DNA of 43,597 bases, taken from assembly GCF_001830555.1 (NCBI RefSeq), contig NZ_MIAM01000002.1, positions 1 through 43,597 of the forward strand. The letters run 5' to 3'. The notes beneath the pieces are model-generated. The model searched no databases and was not told the DNA's origin. It saw only the letters and a program-made list of their open reading frames with translations. The first letter of the stretch is position 1, and each line of letters opens with the position of its first letter. The stretch is from Sphingopyxis sp. RIFCSPHIGHO2_12_FULL_65_19 (GTDB taxonomy: Bacteria; Pseudomonadota; Alphaproteobacteria; Sphingomonadales; Sphingomonadaceae). Both the position numbers and the translations under genes were made by a program. This document shows, one piece after another, positions 26,027-35,500 of the stretch.

Positions 26027-26048
26027 GACAATTTGTATCTAATTTGTC
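26027..26048. promoter_or_regulatory. Candidate GlcNAc-regulon operator between GH20 and GH18
   Basis: A 22-base imperfect palindrome with arms GACAA and TTGTC. It contains CAATTTGTATCTAA, which matches the ATTGGTAT-type motif found before the GntR gene, the TBDR/nagX pair and nagB. It is placed to control both divergent chitin-hydrolase genes. The match is weaker than at the other sites. Confidence 0.35.
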
Positions 26049-26107
26049 ATGCAGTCGCGAGCGGGTCAACGCCTTTTGGATTCGACCGATTTGATAGGAT
26101 AAACTGC

Positions 26108-27157
26108 ATGATGTGGAATTTTCCTGCTTTTCGCTTCATCGCGCAGATCCTGATTGGTTTTACATTAGTATTGTCGTCAGCCGTGATCGCAGCGGAGCCG
26201 CAGCGGCCCGTTGTGGTCGGCTATCTTGCGGCGTTCAAGGGGCTCGACCTGTCGATCGCGCGCACCGACCTGGCGGCCTTTACCCATTACAACCTGTCCT
26301 TTGCCAATCCCGATGCCGATGGGCAGTTCGTGCGCGACGGGCGGATGACCTGCATGGGCGACGAGCGGGGGACGAACCTGTCGGTCGATACGCTGCGCAC
26401 GACCATTGCGCGTCTACAGGCGCGCGGCGCAAAGGTGCTGATCTCGACCGCAGGCGGCGTGATTCCGGGCTGTTCGGGCGACTGGAAAGCGTTGCTTGCC
26501 CCCGACCGCCGAGACGCGACGGTGGCGGCGCTGGTCGACCTGACCGACACGCTTGGCCTCGACGGGGTCGATATCGATATCGAGGGACAGTTGCTGACCG
26601 ACATCGATCGTGCCGGCAACTATACGCCCTTCATCGCCGCGCTGTCCGACGCGATGAAAGCGCGGCGCAAGCTGTTGACCTGTGCCACCGCCTCTTATGA
26701 AGGCGGCATGGTCCCGGTCGGCTCCATCCCCTATTTCGATCTCGTCAACGTCATGTCCTATGATGCGATCGGGCCGAGCTGGGGTCCGGCGGGCGCCGAG
26801 CACAGCAGTTACGATATGGCCGCGCGCGATCTGGACCTGTGGATCGCCCGCGGCGTCGCGCGCGATCGCCTGGTCCTGGGCCTGCCCTTTTATGGCTATG
26901 GATTCGGCGGCGAAAAGGCCAATTGGTCTTATCGCGATCTCGTTGCCGCACATGGCATAAATGCGACCAAAACCGATGTCATCGGCGATCATTGTCCGGG
27001 GTGCCGCTACGTCACGCACAACAGCCCCGCGACGATCGAGAAGAAGGCCCGGTTAGCCGCAGAAAAGGCGGGCGGCGTAATGGTTTGGGAACTGTCGCAG
27101 GATACGCCGGACCATGGCTTGACGCAGGCGATCGTGCGCGGGCTTTCACGCGAATAA
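26108..27157 (+). CDS. GH18 chitinase / endo-beta-N-acetylglucosaminidase
   Basis: Cleaves internal beta-1,4 bonds of chitin or chitooligosaccharides. The protein has 349 residues with a signal peptide (about 1-29). The GH18 active-site motif DGVDIDIEG is complete, with Asp152, Asp155, Asp157 and the acid Glu159. Other barrel marks are KVLISTAGG, LVNVMSYD and GGVMVWELSQDT. It lacks a separate chitin-binding domain, so soluble oligomers are the likely substrate (inference). ATG 26108 (or 26111) was preferred because it starts the signal peptide; the frame upstream overlaps the divergent GH20 gene. It is followed by the GntR regulator. Confidence 0.9.
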   Translation: MMWNFPAFRFIAQILIGFTLVLSSAVIAAEPQRPVVVGYLAAFKGLDLSIARTDLAAFTHYNLSFANPDADGQFVRDGRMTCMGDERGTNLSVDTLRTTIARLQARGAKVLISTAGGVIPGCSGDWKALLAPDRRDATVAALVDLTDTLGLDGVDIDIEGQLLTDIDRAGNYTPFIAALSDAMKARRKLLTCATASYEGGMVPVGSIPYFDLVNVMSYDAIGPSWGPAGAEHSSYDMAARDLDLWIARGVARDRLVLGLPFYGYGFGGEKANWSYRDLVAAHGINATKTDVIGDHCPGCRYVTHNSPATIEKKARLAAEKAGGVMVWELSQDTPDHGLTQAIVRGLSRE

Positions 27158-27169
27158 TTCGCAACAAGC

Positions 27170-27188
27170 TTGACGTAAGGATACCAAT
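27170..27188 (+). promoter_or_regulatory. Promoter -35 box with GntR operator half-site
   Basis: TTGACG (27170-27175) is a good -35 box. GATACCAAT follows (ATACCAAT at 27181-27188), the same core as at the nagB promoter. The motif falls between -35 and the expected -10, the position expected for a repressor site, here probably autoregulation of the gntR gene 70 bases downstream. No clear -10 is seen. Confidence 0.4.
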
Positions 27189-27257
27189 GCAACACATGCT
27201 GCGCTATGGCAGGTCTTATCGACCGGCCCGCCGGCGCAATCGAGTGGAGCATCGTCC

Positions 27258-27995
27258 TTGTCATTGATCGAACGCGTGGGTCCGCTCCAGAAGGACGATC
27301 CGACACCGCTTTACCTGCAATTGCAGAAAATCCTGCGCGACGCGATCGAGGGACAGGTGGTGAAGGCCGAAGAGGCAATTCCGACCGAGCGCGATCTGGC
27401 CGAAGAATTCGACGTGTCGCGCATCACGGTGCGCAAGGCCATCGACGGGCTGGTCAGCGACGGCATTGTCACGCGGCGCCGCGGGGCAGGCACCTTCGTC
27501 ACCCGGCCACGCGTCGAAAAAAGCTTTTCCAAGCTGACCTCTTTTTCCGAAGACATGGTGTCGCGCGGGCGCAAGCCGCACAGCAAGTGGGTCAGCAAGA
27601 CCGCAGGCGCGGTGACCCCCGAAGAGGCGCTCTCGCTCGGCCTGTCGCCCGGCTCGCTTGTCTATCGTTTCCACCGCATCCGCTACGCCGACGACACGTC
27701 GATGGCGCTCGAATATGCGACGATCCCAGCTTACTGCCTGCCGTCGGTCGAAACGGTCGGCGCATCGCTTTACGAAGCATTGGAGGCCGCCGGGCATCTG
27801 CCCGTGCGCGCGCTCCAGCGGCTGCGCGCGGTCGCCTTCACTTCCGAACAGGCGGATGTGCTTGGGATCGAGGCAGGAACGCCCGGCCTGTTCATCGAAC
27901 GGCGCGGATTCCTGTCCGACGGGCGCACCGCCGAGTTCACGCAAAGCTATTATCGCGGCGACGCCTATGACGTCGTGGCGGAGCTGAACGGCTGA
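27258..27995 (+). CDS. GntR/HutC-family regulator, NagQ/NagR-like
   Basis: Transcription regulator of 245 residues. The N-terminal GntR winged helix (about 15-85) has PTERDLAEEFDVSRITVRKAI, and the rest is a UTRA effector domain (about 95-240) as in HutC, DasR and NagR. UTRA regulators in GlcNAc loci bind GlcN-6-P or GlcNAc-6-P. Its position inside the chitin/GlcNAc cluster and the shared ATTGGTAT motif make it the probable local repressor (inference). The start is TTG 27258 with GGAG upstream; TTG 27264 is an alternative. It converges on the halogenase operon. Confidence 0.85.
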   Translation: MSLIERVGPLQKDDPTPLYLQLQKILRDAIEGQVVKAEEAIPTERDLAEEFDVSRITVRKAIDGLVSDGIVTRRRGAGTFVTRPRVEKSFSKLTSFSEDMVSRGRKPHSKWVSKTAGAVTPEEALSLGLSPGSLVYRFHRIRYADDTSMALEYATIPAYCLPSVETVGASLYEALEAAGHLPVRALQRLRAVAFTSEQADVLGIEAGTPGLFIERRGFLSDGRTAEFTQSYYRGDAYDVVAELNG

Positions 27996-28007
27996 TATCT
28001 CCATAGC

Positions 28008-28020
28008 CCGGCGTCGCCGG
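28008..28020. terminator. Short hairpin between convergent gntR and halogenase operon
   Basis: CCGGC and GCCGG pair around GTC in the 30-base gap between two convergent stop codons. The placement suits a two-way terminator, but the stem is short and no T-run follows. Confidence 0.25.
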
Positions 28021-28025
28021 TGAAA

Positions 28026-29516
28026 TTAACGGCCTAGCCGCCGAAGAAACTCGCCATGAGTCGGTAGCTCGGCGAGTTGCTCGCTGACGCGGCTGCGCAG
28101 GGTTGCGAGGCGCGCGGCCAGCTCTTCGTTCGCCAGCCCATCGGCAATCGGATGCCAGCTTTGCGGCCGAACCCCCTGCCCCGTCAGCACCGCATACCAG
28201 TTCGTCGGCCCGAAAAGATCGCCGGGTTCAAAGAGGATGTTGCCGGTCGCGCGAAAAGCCTCGATCCGTTCGGCCAGGCTGTCGGGCAGTCCCGCCGCCG
28301 CGATATCGCGCCAGAATGACGTGTCATCCCGGTTGGAGAGCGCGTAGTGGGCGATCACGAAATCGCGGATCGTTTCATATTCGTGGAGCGCGTCGCGGTT
28401 GAAACGCGCGACGACATGGGGGTCGATTGCGTCGCGCGGCAAGAGCGCGAGCAGGCGGATGATTGTCGTCTGGATCAGGTGGATCGAGGTCGATTCAAGC
28501 GGTTCCAGGAAACCGCCCGCAAGGCCGACGGCGACGCAGTTGCGGTTCCAGATCGCCTTGCGATGCCCGGCATTGAAGCGAAGCCGGTTGGCATCGGCAA
28601 GCGCCGCACCGGGAAGCCGCGACCGCAGGAGCCGCTCCGCTTCATCATGGTCCAGATGCGCGCTCGAATAAACATAGCCGTTGCCGTCGCGGTGCTGGAG
28701 CGGAATGCGCCATTGCCATCCCGCCTCGCGCGCGGTCGAGCAGGTATAGGGCGCCGGGTCGCCGTCGTTTTCACACGGCATCGCGACCGCGCTGTCGCAC
28801 GGCAACCAGTGGCTCCATTCGGCATAGCCCGTCGCCAGCGCGCCTTCGATCAGCAGCCCGCGAAAGCCCGAGCAGTCGACGAACAAATCGCCTTCGATGA
28901 CGCGCCCGTCGGCCATCGCGATCGAGGTGATGAACCCGTCTTCGGGATCGAGCCTGACGTCCGCAACCCGGCCTTCGACGCGCACAACCCCTTTGGCCTC
29001 GGCATAGCCGCGCAGATACTGCGCATAAGCGGCGGCATCGAAATGGACCGCGTGGTGAACCGGCCCGTGGCGCGTCATCGGTGCGAAACGGCCCGCCCGC
29101 GCCGCCATCGTTTCCAGATTATAGGGGCCACCATCGGCATCGCCCCCGGCAGCCAGGTGGCGCAGCCAATAATGATGGAAATGGATTCCCGACATTTCGA
29201 CGCCGAAAAAGCCAAAGGGATGGAAATAGCGGTGGCCGACGCCGCCCCAGCCATCGAACTGGATGCCCAATTTGATCGTGCCGTGGGTCGCCCGCAGGAA
29301 CTCCGCCTGGTCGAGTCCGAGGTAGCGGTTGAATTCGTGGATCGGCGGGACGGTCGCTTCGCCGACCCCGACGGTGCCGATCGCTTCGGATTCCACAAGC
29401 GTCAGTGTGTGCGATTGCCCGGCCAGTGCGCGGCCAAGTGCCGCCGCGGCCATCCAGCCCGCGCTGCCGCCGCCCACGATCACGATGCGCCGGACCGGAC
29501 GCTGGCGCGCGCTCAT
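28026..29516 (-). CDS. Tryptophan 7-halogenase-like flavoprotein (copy 1)
   Basis: Flavin-dependent halogenase-family protein of 496 residues. The FAD motif GGGSAGW lies at 15-21 and the halogenase hallmark WQWRIP at 267-272. The catalytic lysine is Lys82 (TIKLGIQF) and the glutamate Glu341 (LEPLESTS), both needed in PrnA/RebH-type enzymes. There is no signal peptide, so it is cytoplasmic, and the flavin reductase must come from elsewhere. It is the last of three tandem paralogues after a TBDR; its ATG overlaps the previous stop (ATGA). Family members next to carbohydrate TBDRs have no known substrate; a natural-product cluster is not evident here. Confidence 0.88.
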   Translation of the reverse strand: MSARQRPVRRIVIVGGGSAGWMAAAALGRALAGQSHTLTLVESEAIGTVGVGEATVPPIHEFNRYLGLDQAEFLRATHGTIKLGIQFDGWGGVGHRYFHPFGFFGVEMSGIHFHHYWLRHLAAGGDADGGPYNLETMAARAGRFAPMTRHGPVHHAVHFDAAAYAQYLRGYAEAKGVVRVEGRVADVRLDPEDGFITSIAMADGRVIEGDLFVDCSGFRGLLIEGALATGYAEWSHWLPCDSAVAMPCENDGDPAPYTCSTAREAGWQWRIPLQHRDGNGYVYSSAHLDHDEAERLLRSRLPGAALADANRLRFNAGHRKAIWNRNCVAVGLAGGFLEPLESTSIHLIQTTIIRLLALLPRDAIDPHVVARFNRDALHEYETIRDFVIAHYALSNRDDTSFWRDIAAAGLPDSLAERIEAFRATGNILFEPGDLFGPTNWYAVLTGQGVRPQSWHPIADGLANEELAARLATLRSRVSEQLAELPTHGEFLRRLGR

Positions 29517-30979
29517 CCCCGCATCCGTCGCAGCGCGTCGGCGTGCGTTTCCATCGCATGGACATCGCTCGCCACGGCGCGAAGCTGGCGCTGGAACTCG
29601 GCCATCAGGGCCTCGTCGTCGGTCAGCAGGGCTTGCGGATCGAAACTGCGCGGCACGACGCCATGACCCGCCATCACCAGCGCCCAGCTATCCTCGACAT
29701 GCGCTTCATGGTTGAAATGGGCGAACATGCCGCGCGCCGCGAACAGGTCGATCTTGGCGGCCAGCTCGGTCGACACGGACGCGGCGCGCGCCGCATTCCA
29801 AAACGGCTCGCCATCCCGCGCGTTGAGCCGGAAATGCTGCGCGGTGAAATCGGTGACGCGCGCCCAGGCACCTGCCATTTCCTCGTTATAGATATCGGCT
29901 TCGGGCATCGCCGCGCCGTCGATCGGCCAAAGCAGCACGAGCTGAGCGATCGCCAGTTGGAGCAGCAGCAATTCGCCGCCGTCGAGCATGGGCGCGTCGC
30001 CGGCCGCGCGGCCCACCGCGACGACATTGCCGACCCATGGCCGCAGCCGCGCCGCCGCTCCGACCGGCATCGGCACGCCCGTTTCGAGCGGACGCCCCGC
30101 CGCGGCGGCCAGCAAGCCGCGTGCATCGGCATCGGACAACAGCGTGCTGTCATAGGCAAATTCGACGGCGGTGCGGTCCGCCAGCGGGATCAGCGAAAGC
30201 CAGCCGGCGGCGTGCGCCGTGACGCGGCTGTAGAGCGGCACCGGGTCGAATGCCGGAGCCGAGCCGCGGATCAGCCGATCGCAAAAGCCGGGACGGCGGG
30301 CGGCGGCATCGGGATCGAGCGCGGCGACAAGTGCCCCATCGGCATCGATGAACAGGTCCGCGCGCAACGGCTCGCCGCTCGCAAGATCAATCTGTTCGAT
30401 CCGCCCGCCGCCGGGGCGCGGGACCACGGCGGTGCCCGGCATCCATCGGACACCGGCGCCGTCGCACAAGTCACGCAGCAATCGCGCATAGCCGGCGGCA
30501 TCGAGGTTCCAGCCCTGCTTGACCGCCTGCCGGGTCGCGGCATCGCGCGGGGCGCCGGTGCGCCCCTGCTTGGCGGCGGCGGCGGCGAGCGAGAAATCCT
30601 CCAGCGCGACGCGCAGCCCCGCTTGCCGCGCGCGCGTCCAGTGCTGGACAAATGGCAGCGATGCAAAGGGGCTTCCGGCGTCGCCATAGGCGTGAACAAA
30701 GGCACTGTCGCCGCCCGACCAGCCGGCGAATTGCTGCCCCATGCTGATCGTCGCCGCGGCGCCCCCGATCAAGGCCGCATCGTCGAGCCCAAGCAGCCGA
30801 TGAAAGGTGGCAATATCCGGCGGAGCGACCAGTGCCGCGTGCGGTGCGGGCGCTTCGCCGGTGTCGACCCAGCTGACCTGCGTCCCCAGCCGGCCAAAAG
30901 CGCGGGCGATGGCGAGCGCCGCCATCGCCGCCGCAACACCGCCCCCGTGGACCACGACCTGTTGCACCGCGTTCGTCAT
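29513..30979 (-). CDS. Degenerate halogenase-like flavoprotein paralogue (copy 2)
   Basis: Protein of 488 residues that follows the tryptophan-halogenase fold but has lost its catalytic marks. The N-terminal nucleotide-binding glycines remain (VVHGGGVAAAM). The catalytic lysine position reads Met80 (ATISMGQQF), WxWxIP is reduced to WLSLIP (260-265), and the glutamate region reads MLDGGELLLLQ. The frame is intact and it is coupled by ATGA overlaps on both sides, so it is kept as a gene and not decaying. A structural or partner role for one of the flanking copies is possible (inference). The real start is ATG 30979; the longer frame to 31276 is overlap with copy 3. Confidence 0.75.
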   Translation of the reverse strand: MTNAVQQVVVHGGGVAAAMAALAIARAFGRLGTQVSWVDTGEAPAPHAALVAPPDIATFHRLLGLDDAALIGGAAATISMGQQFAGWSGGDSAFVHAYGDAGSPFASLPFVQHWTRARQAGLRVALEDFSLAAAAAKQGRTGAPRDAATRQAVKQGWNLDAAGYARLLRDLCDGAGVRWMPGTAVVPRPGGGRIEQIDLASGEPLRADLFIDADGALVAALDPDAAARRPGFCDRLIRGSAPAFDPVPLYSRVTAHAAGWLSLIPLADRTAVEFAYDSTLLSDADARGLLAAAAGRPLETGVPMPVGAAARLRPWVGNVVAVGRAAGDAPMLDGGELLLLQLAIAQLVLLWPIDGAAMPEADIYNEEMAGAWARVTDFTAQHFRLNARDGEPFWNAARAASVSTELAAKIDLFAARGMFAHFNHEAHVEDSWALVMAGHGVVPRSFDPQALLTDDEALMAEFQRQLRAVASDVHAMETHADALRRMRG

Positions 30980-32481
30980 GGCGCGGGCGCCGGGCAATAG
31001 CGGGCGATGAAGTCGGCGTGCGACGGCACGGTCGCCGCGGCGTCGGCGATCGTCGCCGCCAGCTTCGCCAGCCGTTCGTCGAGCAGGTCGGCAGGCAGCG
31101 CATCGGCGAGCCGGTCGGCTGCGCGCGGCACAATCCCCTGCCCGACGAACACCGCCTGCCAGCTGGGCGGGCCGAACAGGCCGTCGCGATAGGCCTGCAC
31201 ATGACCGCGGTGGCGGAATCGATCGATCTTGCCCGCCAGCGTGTCGGGCAGGTCGATCGCCGTCACGCGCTGCCACAAGGGCGCATCGGCCTCGTTCGCG
31301 ACATAATGGAGGATCAGGAAGTCGCGGATGCGGTCATATTCGACGTCCATCACCCGATTGAACTCGGCGGGCAGCGCCGGATCGATCGCCGCTCCGTCGG
31401 GCATCAACGTCAGCAGGTGCATGATCGCCATCTGGACAAGGTAGATGCTCGTCGATTCCAGCGGTTCGAGAAAGCCGCCCGCAAGCCCCATGGCGATACA
31501 GTTTTTCGCCCATGCCTGGTGGCGCTTTCCGGCCTTGAACCGCAGCACCCGCGGGTCGGCGAGGGGTTCGCCGTCGAGATTGGCGAGCAAAGTCGCGGCG
31601 GCCTCGTCGTCCGAAATGTCGGCGCTGGAATAGACATAGCCGTTGCCGGTGCGGTGCTGGAGCGGGATGCACCACTGCCACCCCGCCTTGCGCCGCGTCG
31701 AGCGCGTGTAGGGGGTGAAATCGTCCGAGCGTGCCGACGGCACTGCCTGCGCACTGTCGCAAGGCAGCCAGTGCGACCAATCCTCCAGCTCGACGCCCAG
31801 CGCAGTCCCCAACAACAGCGAGCGAAAGCCCGAACAGTCGACGAACAGGTCGCCCGCAACCTGCGCCCCAGACGCAAGCGTGACCGCGGCGATATCGCCG
31901 CTTTCGCCGTCCTTCTCGACCGCAACGATCCGCCCCTCGACGCGCTCGATCCCGCGCGCTTCCGCCCAGGCGCGAAGGTAGCGGGCGTAAAGAAACGCGT
32001 CGAGGTGATAGGCATAGGCAAAGGCGCTGCGCACATCATTGCCATCGCCGTTCGGTAGCATGAATCGGTTCTGCAACGCGGTGACGATCGGAAAGCAATA
32101 ATCGAACAGCGGCGCGGCGGTTCCGGCGCGATGCGCGCGAATCCAGTAACTGAAAAAATCGGCCTCGCCGATCGGTCGGCCAAAGGTGCCGAAGGGGTGG
32201 ATATAGCGATCGCCGCGGCGCCCCCAGTTGACGAATTCGATGCCCAGCTTGAAGCTGGCCTGGGTCGCTTTCATAAATTCGACTTCGTCGAGCCCGAGGA
32301 AGTCGTTGAAATCCTTCATCTGCGGCAGCGTCGCTTCGCCGACGCCCACGGTCCCAATCTCTTCCGATTCGACAAGCCGCACGCGAAAGCGCGCGGGATC
32401 GAGCTTTGCCGCGCACGCCGCGGCGCACATCCAGCCGGCGGTCCCGCCGCCGACGATCACCAGATCGAACTTATCCCCCAT
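30976..32481 (-). CDS. Tryptophan 7-halogenase-like flavoprotein (copy 3)
   Basis: Flavin-dependent halogenase-family protein of 501 residues, first of the three after the TBDR. The FAD motif GGGTAGW (11-17), catalytic Lys78 (SFKLGIEF), WQWCIP and the glutamate in LEPLESTS are all present. It is clearly related to copy 1 along its whole length, including WSHWLPCDSA, NGYVYSSA and GLAGGFLEPLES. It is cytoplasmic. It starts 69 bases after the TBDR stop, with a strong hairpin in the gap. Whether it halogenates anything is not known; the retained catalytic pair suggests an active enzyme. Confidence 0.88.
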   Translation of the reverse strand: MGDKFDLVIVGGGTAGWMCAAACAAKLDPARFRVRLVESEEIGTVGVGEATLPQMKDFNDFLGLDEVEFMKATQASFKLGIEFVNWGRRGDRYIHPFGTFGRPIGEADFFSYWIRAHRAGTAAPLFDYCFPIVTALQNRFMLPNGDGNDVRSAFAYAYHLDAFLYARYLRAWAEARGIERVEGRIVAVEKDGESGDIAAVTLASGAQVAGDLFVDCSGFRSLLLGTALGVELEDWSHWLPCDSAQAVPSARSDDFTPYTRSTRRKAGWQWCIPLQHRTGNGYVYSSADISDDEAAATLLANLDGEPLADPRVLRFKAGKRHQAWAKNCIAMGLAGGFLEPLESTSIYLVQMAIMHLLTLMPDGAAIDPALPAEFNRVMDVEYDRIRDFLILHYVANEADAPLWQRVTAIDLPDTLAGKIDRFRHRGHVQAYRDGLFGPPSWQAVFVGQGIVPRAADRLADALPADLLDERLAKLAATIADAAATVPSHADFIARYCPAPAP

Positions 32482-32511
32482 ATCGGGTCCAGCTTAGCGT
32501 CGAAGAAAGCG

Positions 32512-32537
32512 GGCGCCAGCCCAAAGGAGCTGGCGCC
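32512..32537. other. Intercistronic hairpin between TBDR and halogenase genes
   Basis: GGCGCCAGC and GCTGGCGCC pair perfectly (9 bp) around an 8-base loop, 13 bases past the TBDR stop. On the minus strand, the direction of the genes, no T-run follows. It is best read as an RNA-stabilising or attenuating element that lets the receptor be made in excess over the downstream enzymes. On the plus strand a T-run lies 11 bases after the stem. Confidence 0.45.
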
Positions 32538-32550
32538 GCCTCCCCCTTTT

Positions 32551-35500
32551 TTAGAAGTTCAACCGCACGCCCATCTGATAGCGCCGATCATTTTTGAACC
32601 AGGCGTTCGGCTTGAGCAGGCCATCGGAATCGACCTGCTGCATCAGCACGGTGTCGGTCCCGAGCAGGTTCGTGGCCTCGAGGATGAACTCGATCCGCTC
32701 GGTCGCGCGGAGGCGCAGCGAGGCATCGAGATAACCCGTGCTTTTTTGCCAGATCGGGAAGCCGACGCAGCAATCGATCGCGGTCACGAGATATTTGGAG
32801 CGCCAGTTATAAGCGACGCGCGCCGATACCGGGCCTTTTTCATACATGCCGACCAGGTTGTAGCTGTGTTTCGAGATGCCTTCGAGCGCGTCGGGCTTGA
32901 CCGTGCTGTCCTCGTAAGTGATCCCGCCGCCCGCGGTGCCGCCCGCGGTTTCGTTGGTCAGATTGACCGTTTCGATCCCGTTGTTCTTTACATAAGTATA
33001 GTTCGCCTGAACGCCGAAGCCATCGAAGGGCGCGGGCAGGAAGTCGAAGAAGGTCTGGAACGCAAATTCGGCGCCATAGATTTTCGCGCCGTCGCCGTTG
33101 ACCGGACGATCCAGCCGAACCGTTTCGGTCACGCCGCCATTGTTAAGTTCCAGGCTGAACTGGCCGGCCTGGATATAATTGTAGAACTTCTTGTAAAAGC
33201 CGGTGGCGGTGAACGAACTCGACTTGCCGAAATAATATTCGAGCGTCAGGTCGAACTGGTCCGCGGTCATCGGTTTCAGCCCCGGATTGCCCGACTTGCC
33301 GGTATATTGCCAGTCATAGGCAATCGCTTCGCCCGCCGAATTTCGCGTCACATTGGGATCGGAGAAATCGTTGAGATTCGGGGACAGGCGGTTGATCGTC
33401 AGGAAGTTGCGGAGCAGCCCGAAATCGGGCCGCGACATCGCGCGCGAATAGGCAAAGCGCGATACCAGCTTGTCGGTGAGGTCGAACTTGACGTTGAAGC
33501 TGGGCAAGGCGTGGAAATGATTGACCTTGGTCGTATCCGCCACGGTCGCGCCATTGTTGAACGCCAGTTCATTCGCGGTGACCACGCAGCCCGATGTCGC
33601 TGTCGGAAGCCCGTCGACCACGGCGCGATCGCAAGTCAGCTGCGACGCCGTGAACGGGTTGGCAAAGGTCGTCGCCCCCTGGGTATCGTTGCGCGTCCAG
33701 ACGAGGCGCACACCCAGATTGCCCGAAATGCCGATATTGCCGATCGCCAGGCCGTCGCCACCGAATTTCGCCATGGCATAAGCCGACATCGTCCGCTCGC
33801 CGACCTTCAGCACCTCGCTCGGCAGATAGCAGCCATATTTGCCGGTGACCGTTTCGCCCGCGCGATAGCCCTGGTTGGAACAGACCGGATAATAATCGCC
33901 CACCCCGATCGACGGGCGCCCCAGCGTCGCCGCCAGATCCTCTCGGTTCGCCAGCTTGTCCATGTTGAAGAACATGAAGGACTGGTGGTTCATCTGGTTG
34001 CCAGCGAAGAAATCGCTGCCAAATGTGTGCATTTCCGTCGCGCCGGCCGGATAGACCGGGCTGTCGGTGTTGAAATAGGATGCCTGCGTATAGGTCCAGG
34101 TGTTCGAGATGTTCGCCCAGTTATACGCGCCCCACCGAACCGTCTGGTCGCGGTCGGCATAGCGTGCCCCCACCTTGATCGCGCTGAGCCAGCTGGAATC
34201 GACATCATATTCAAGGTCGGCGCGCAGCGCGACTTCCTTGCCGTCGCTGTCCTCGGTATGGTCGGTGACCGAATAGAAGTGATAATTATTCGGGTTGGTC
34301 AGTCCGCCGGCCGACAAGTTGATATTGTCGGCGGTGTTCGGCGTGAAGGCCAGCGTCGGATATTTCCCCGTCAGGTCGACGAAGGTATTGGCATAGCTGC
34401 GCGAGGTGACCGACGCGTTATAGTTGCTGACGCTGGCATCGACATATTGCCCGTCGAGCGTCAGCCGCACGCGATCGGTCACATCCCAGCGGAAATTCAG
34501 CCCGAAATCCTGCGTGATCTGCTTGTTGCGCAGCGCGTTCGCCGCGGTATCGACCTGCGGCGCGCGGCGATCGTTGGTGCAGCCTTCCCACGCATAACAA
34601 CGGTTGAAAAAGGCCTGTCCATTCTCGTTCACGCCCAAGCCGAGGTTATCGTTGCCCTCGCCGACATAGGGCCGCATCGCCGACCACCAGCCGCTCTGGA
34701 AATTGCCGTCGTCGTCGAATGTGAACGGCGCGGTACCCTGAAGCGGGCTGACCAACGACGCATCGCCAAAGGTATAATCGCTCGGCTGACCATAGAGGTC
34801 GCCATAGAAAGTGGCCGAGAACACCGCATATTCGCGCCAGCTGTTGTTATATTGCGAGCGATTATACTGGCCGGTGAGTTGCATCGTCTCGTCGTTCGAG
34901 CGCCACTGGAACGCGGCCGCCGCGCCATAGCGTTTGCGGTCATATTCATTCTCGCGCATGAAAATGCCGCTCGGGATATATTGCTTGCCCGGCCCAAACA
35001 CGCCGTCGAAAATGCCCATGCGCTCGAACTGGACGCCCTGGCTCGATGTCTTTGCATGCGAATAGGCGCCGTTCAGCATCAACCCGATTTCGCCGATCCC
35101 GGTCTGCCAGCGATCGGAAATGATCCCGGAGAATTCGGGCGTCGATTTCTGGGCGATGTCGCCATAGGTGTTCTTGATCGAGATCGAGATGAGGCGGCCG
35201 TCCTGATCGAACGGCACGCGGGTCCGCAAATTGACCGTTCCGGCGATGCCGCCCTCGATCAAATCCGCGGTCTGGTTCTTGTAGGTGTCGATGCCGCCGA
35301 GCAGTTCGGGGGAAATATCCTGCCACGACAAGCCGCGCGACGAGTTGGCGCTGAACGTGTCGCGTCCGTTGAATTCGGAACGCACCTGGTTCAGGCCGCG
35401 GACGATGACGCCCGAGGGTTCGGCCGAAAAGTGCGAGGTGTCGTCGGTTCCGGCAAACCGGACCACGGTAATGCCCGGAACGCGCTGCAACGCTTCGGCG

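Noticed and set aside
28026-32481. Natural-product (halogenated metabolite) gene cluster
   Set aside because: No synthases, carrier proteins, tailoring enzymes or flavin reductase are nearby; the genes sit in a TBDR and chitin context.
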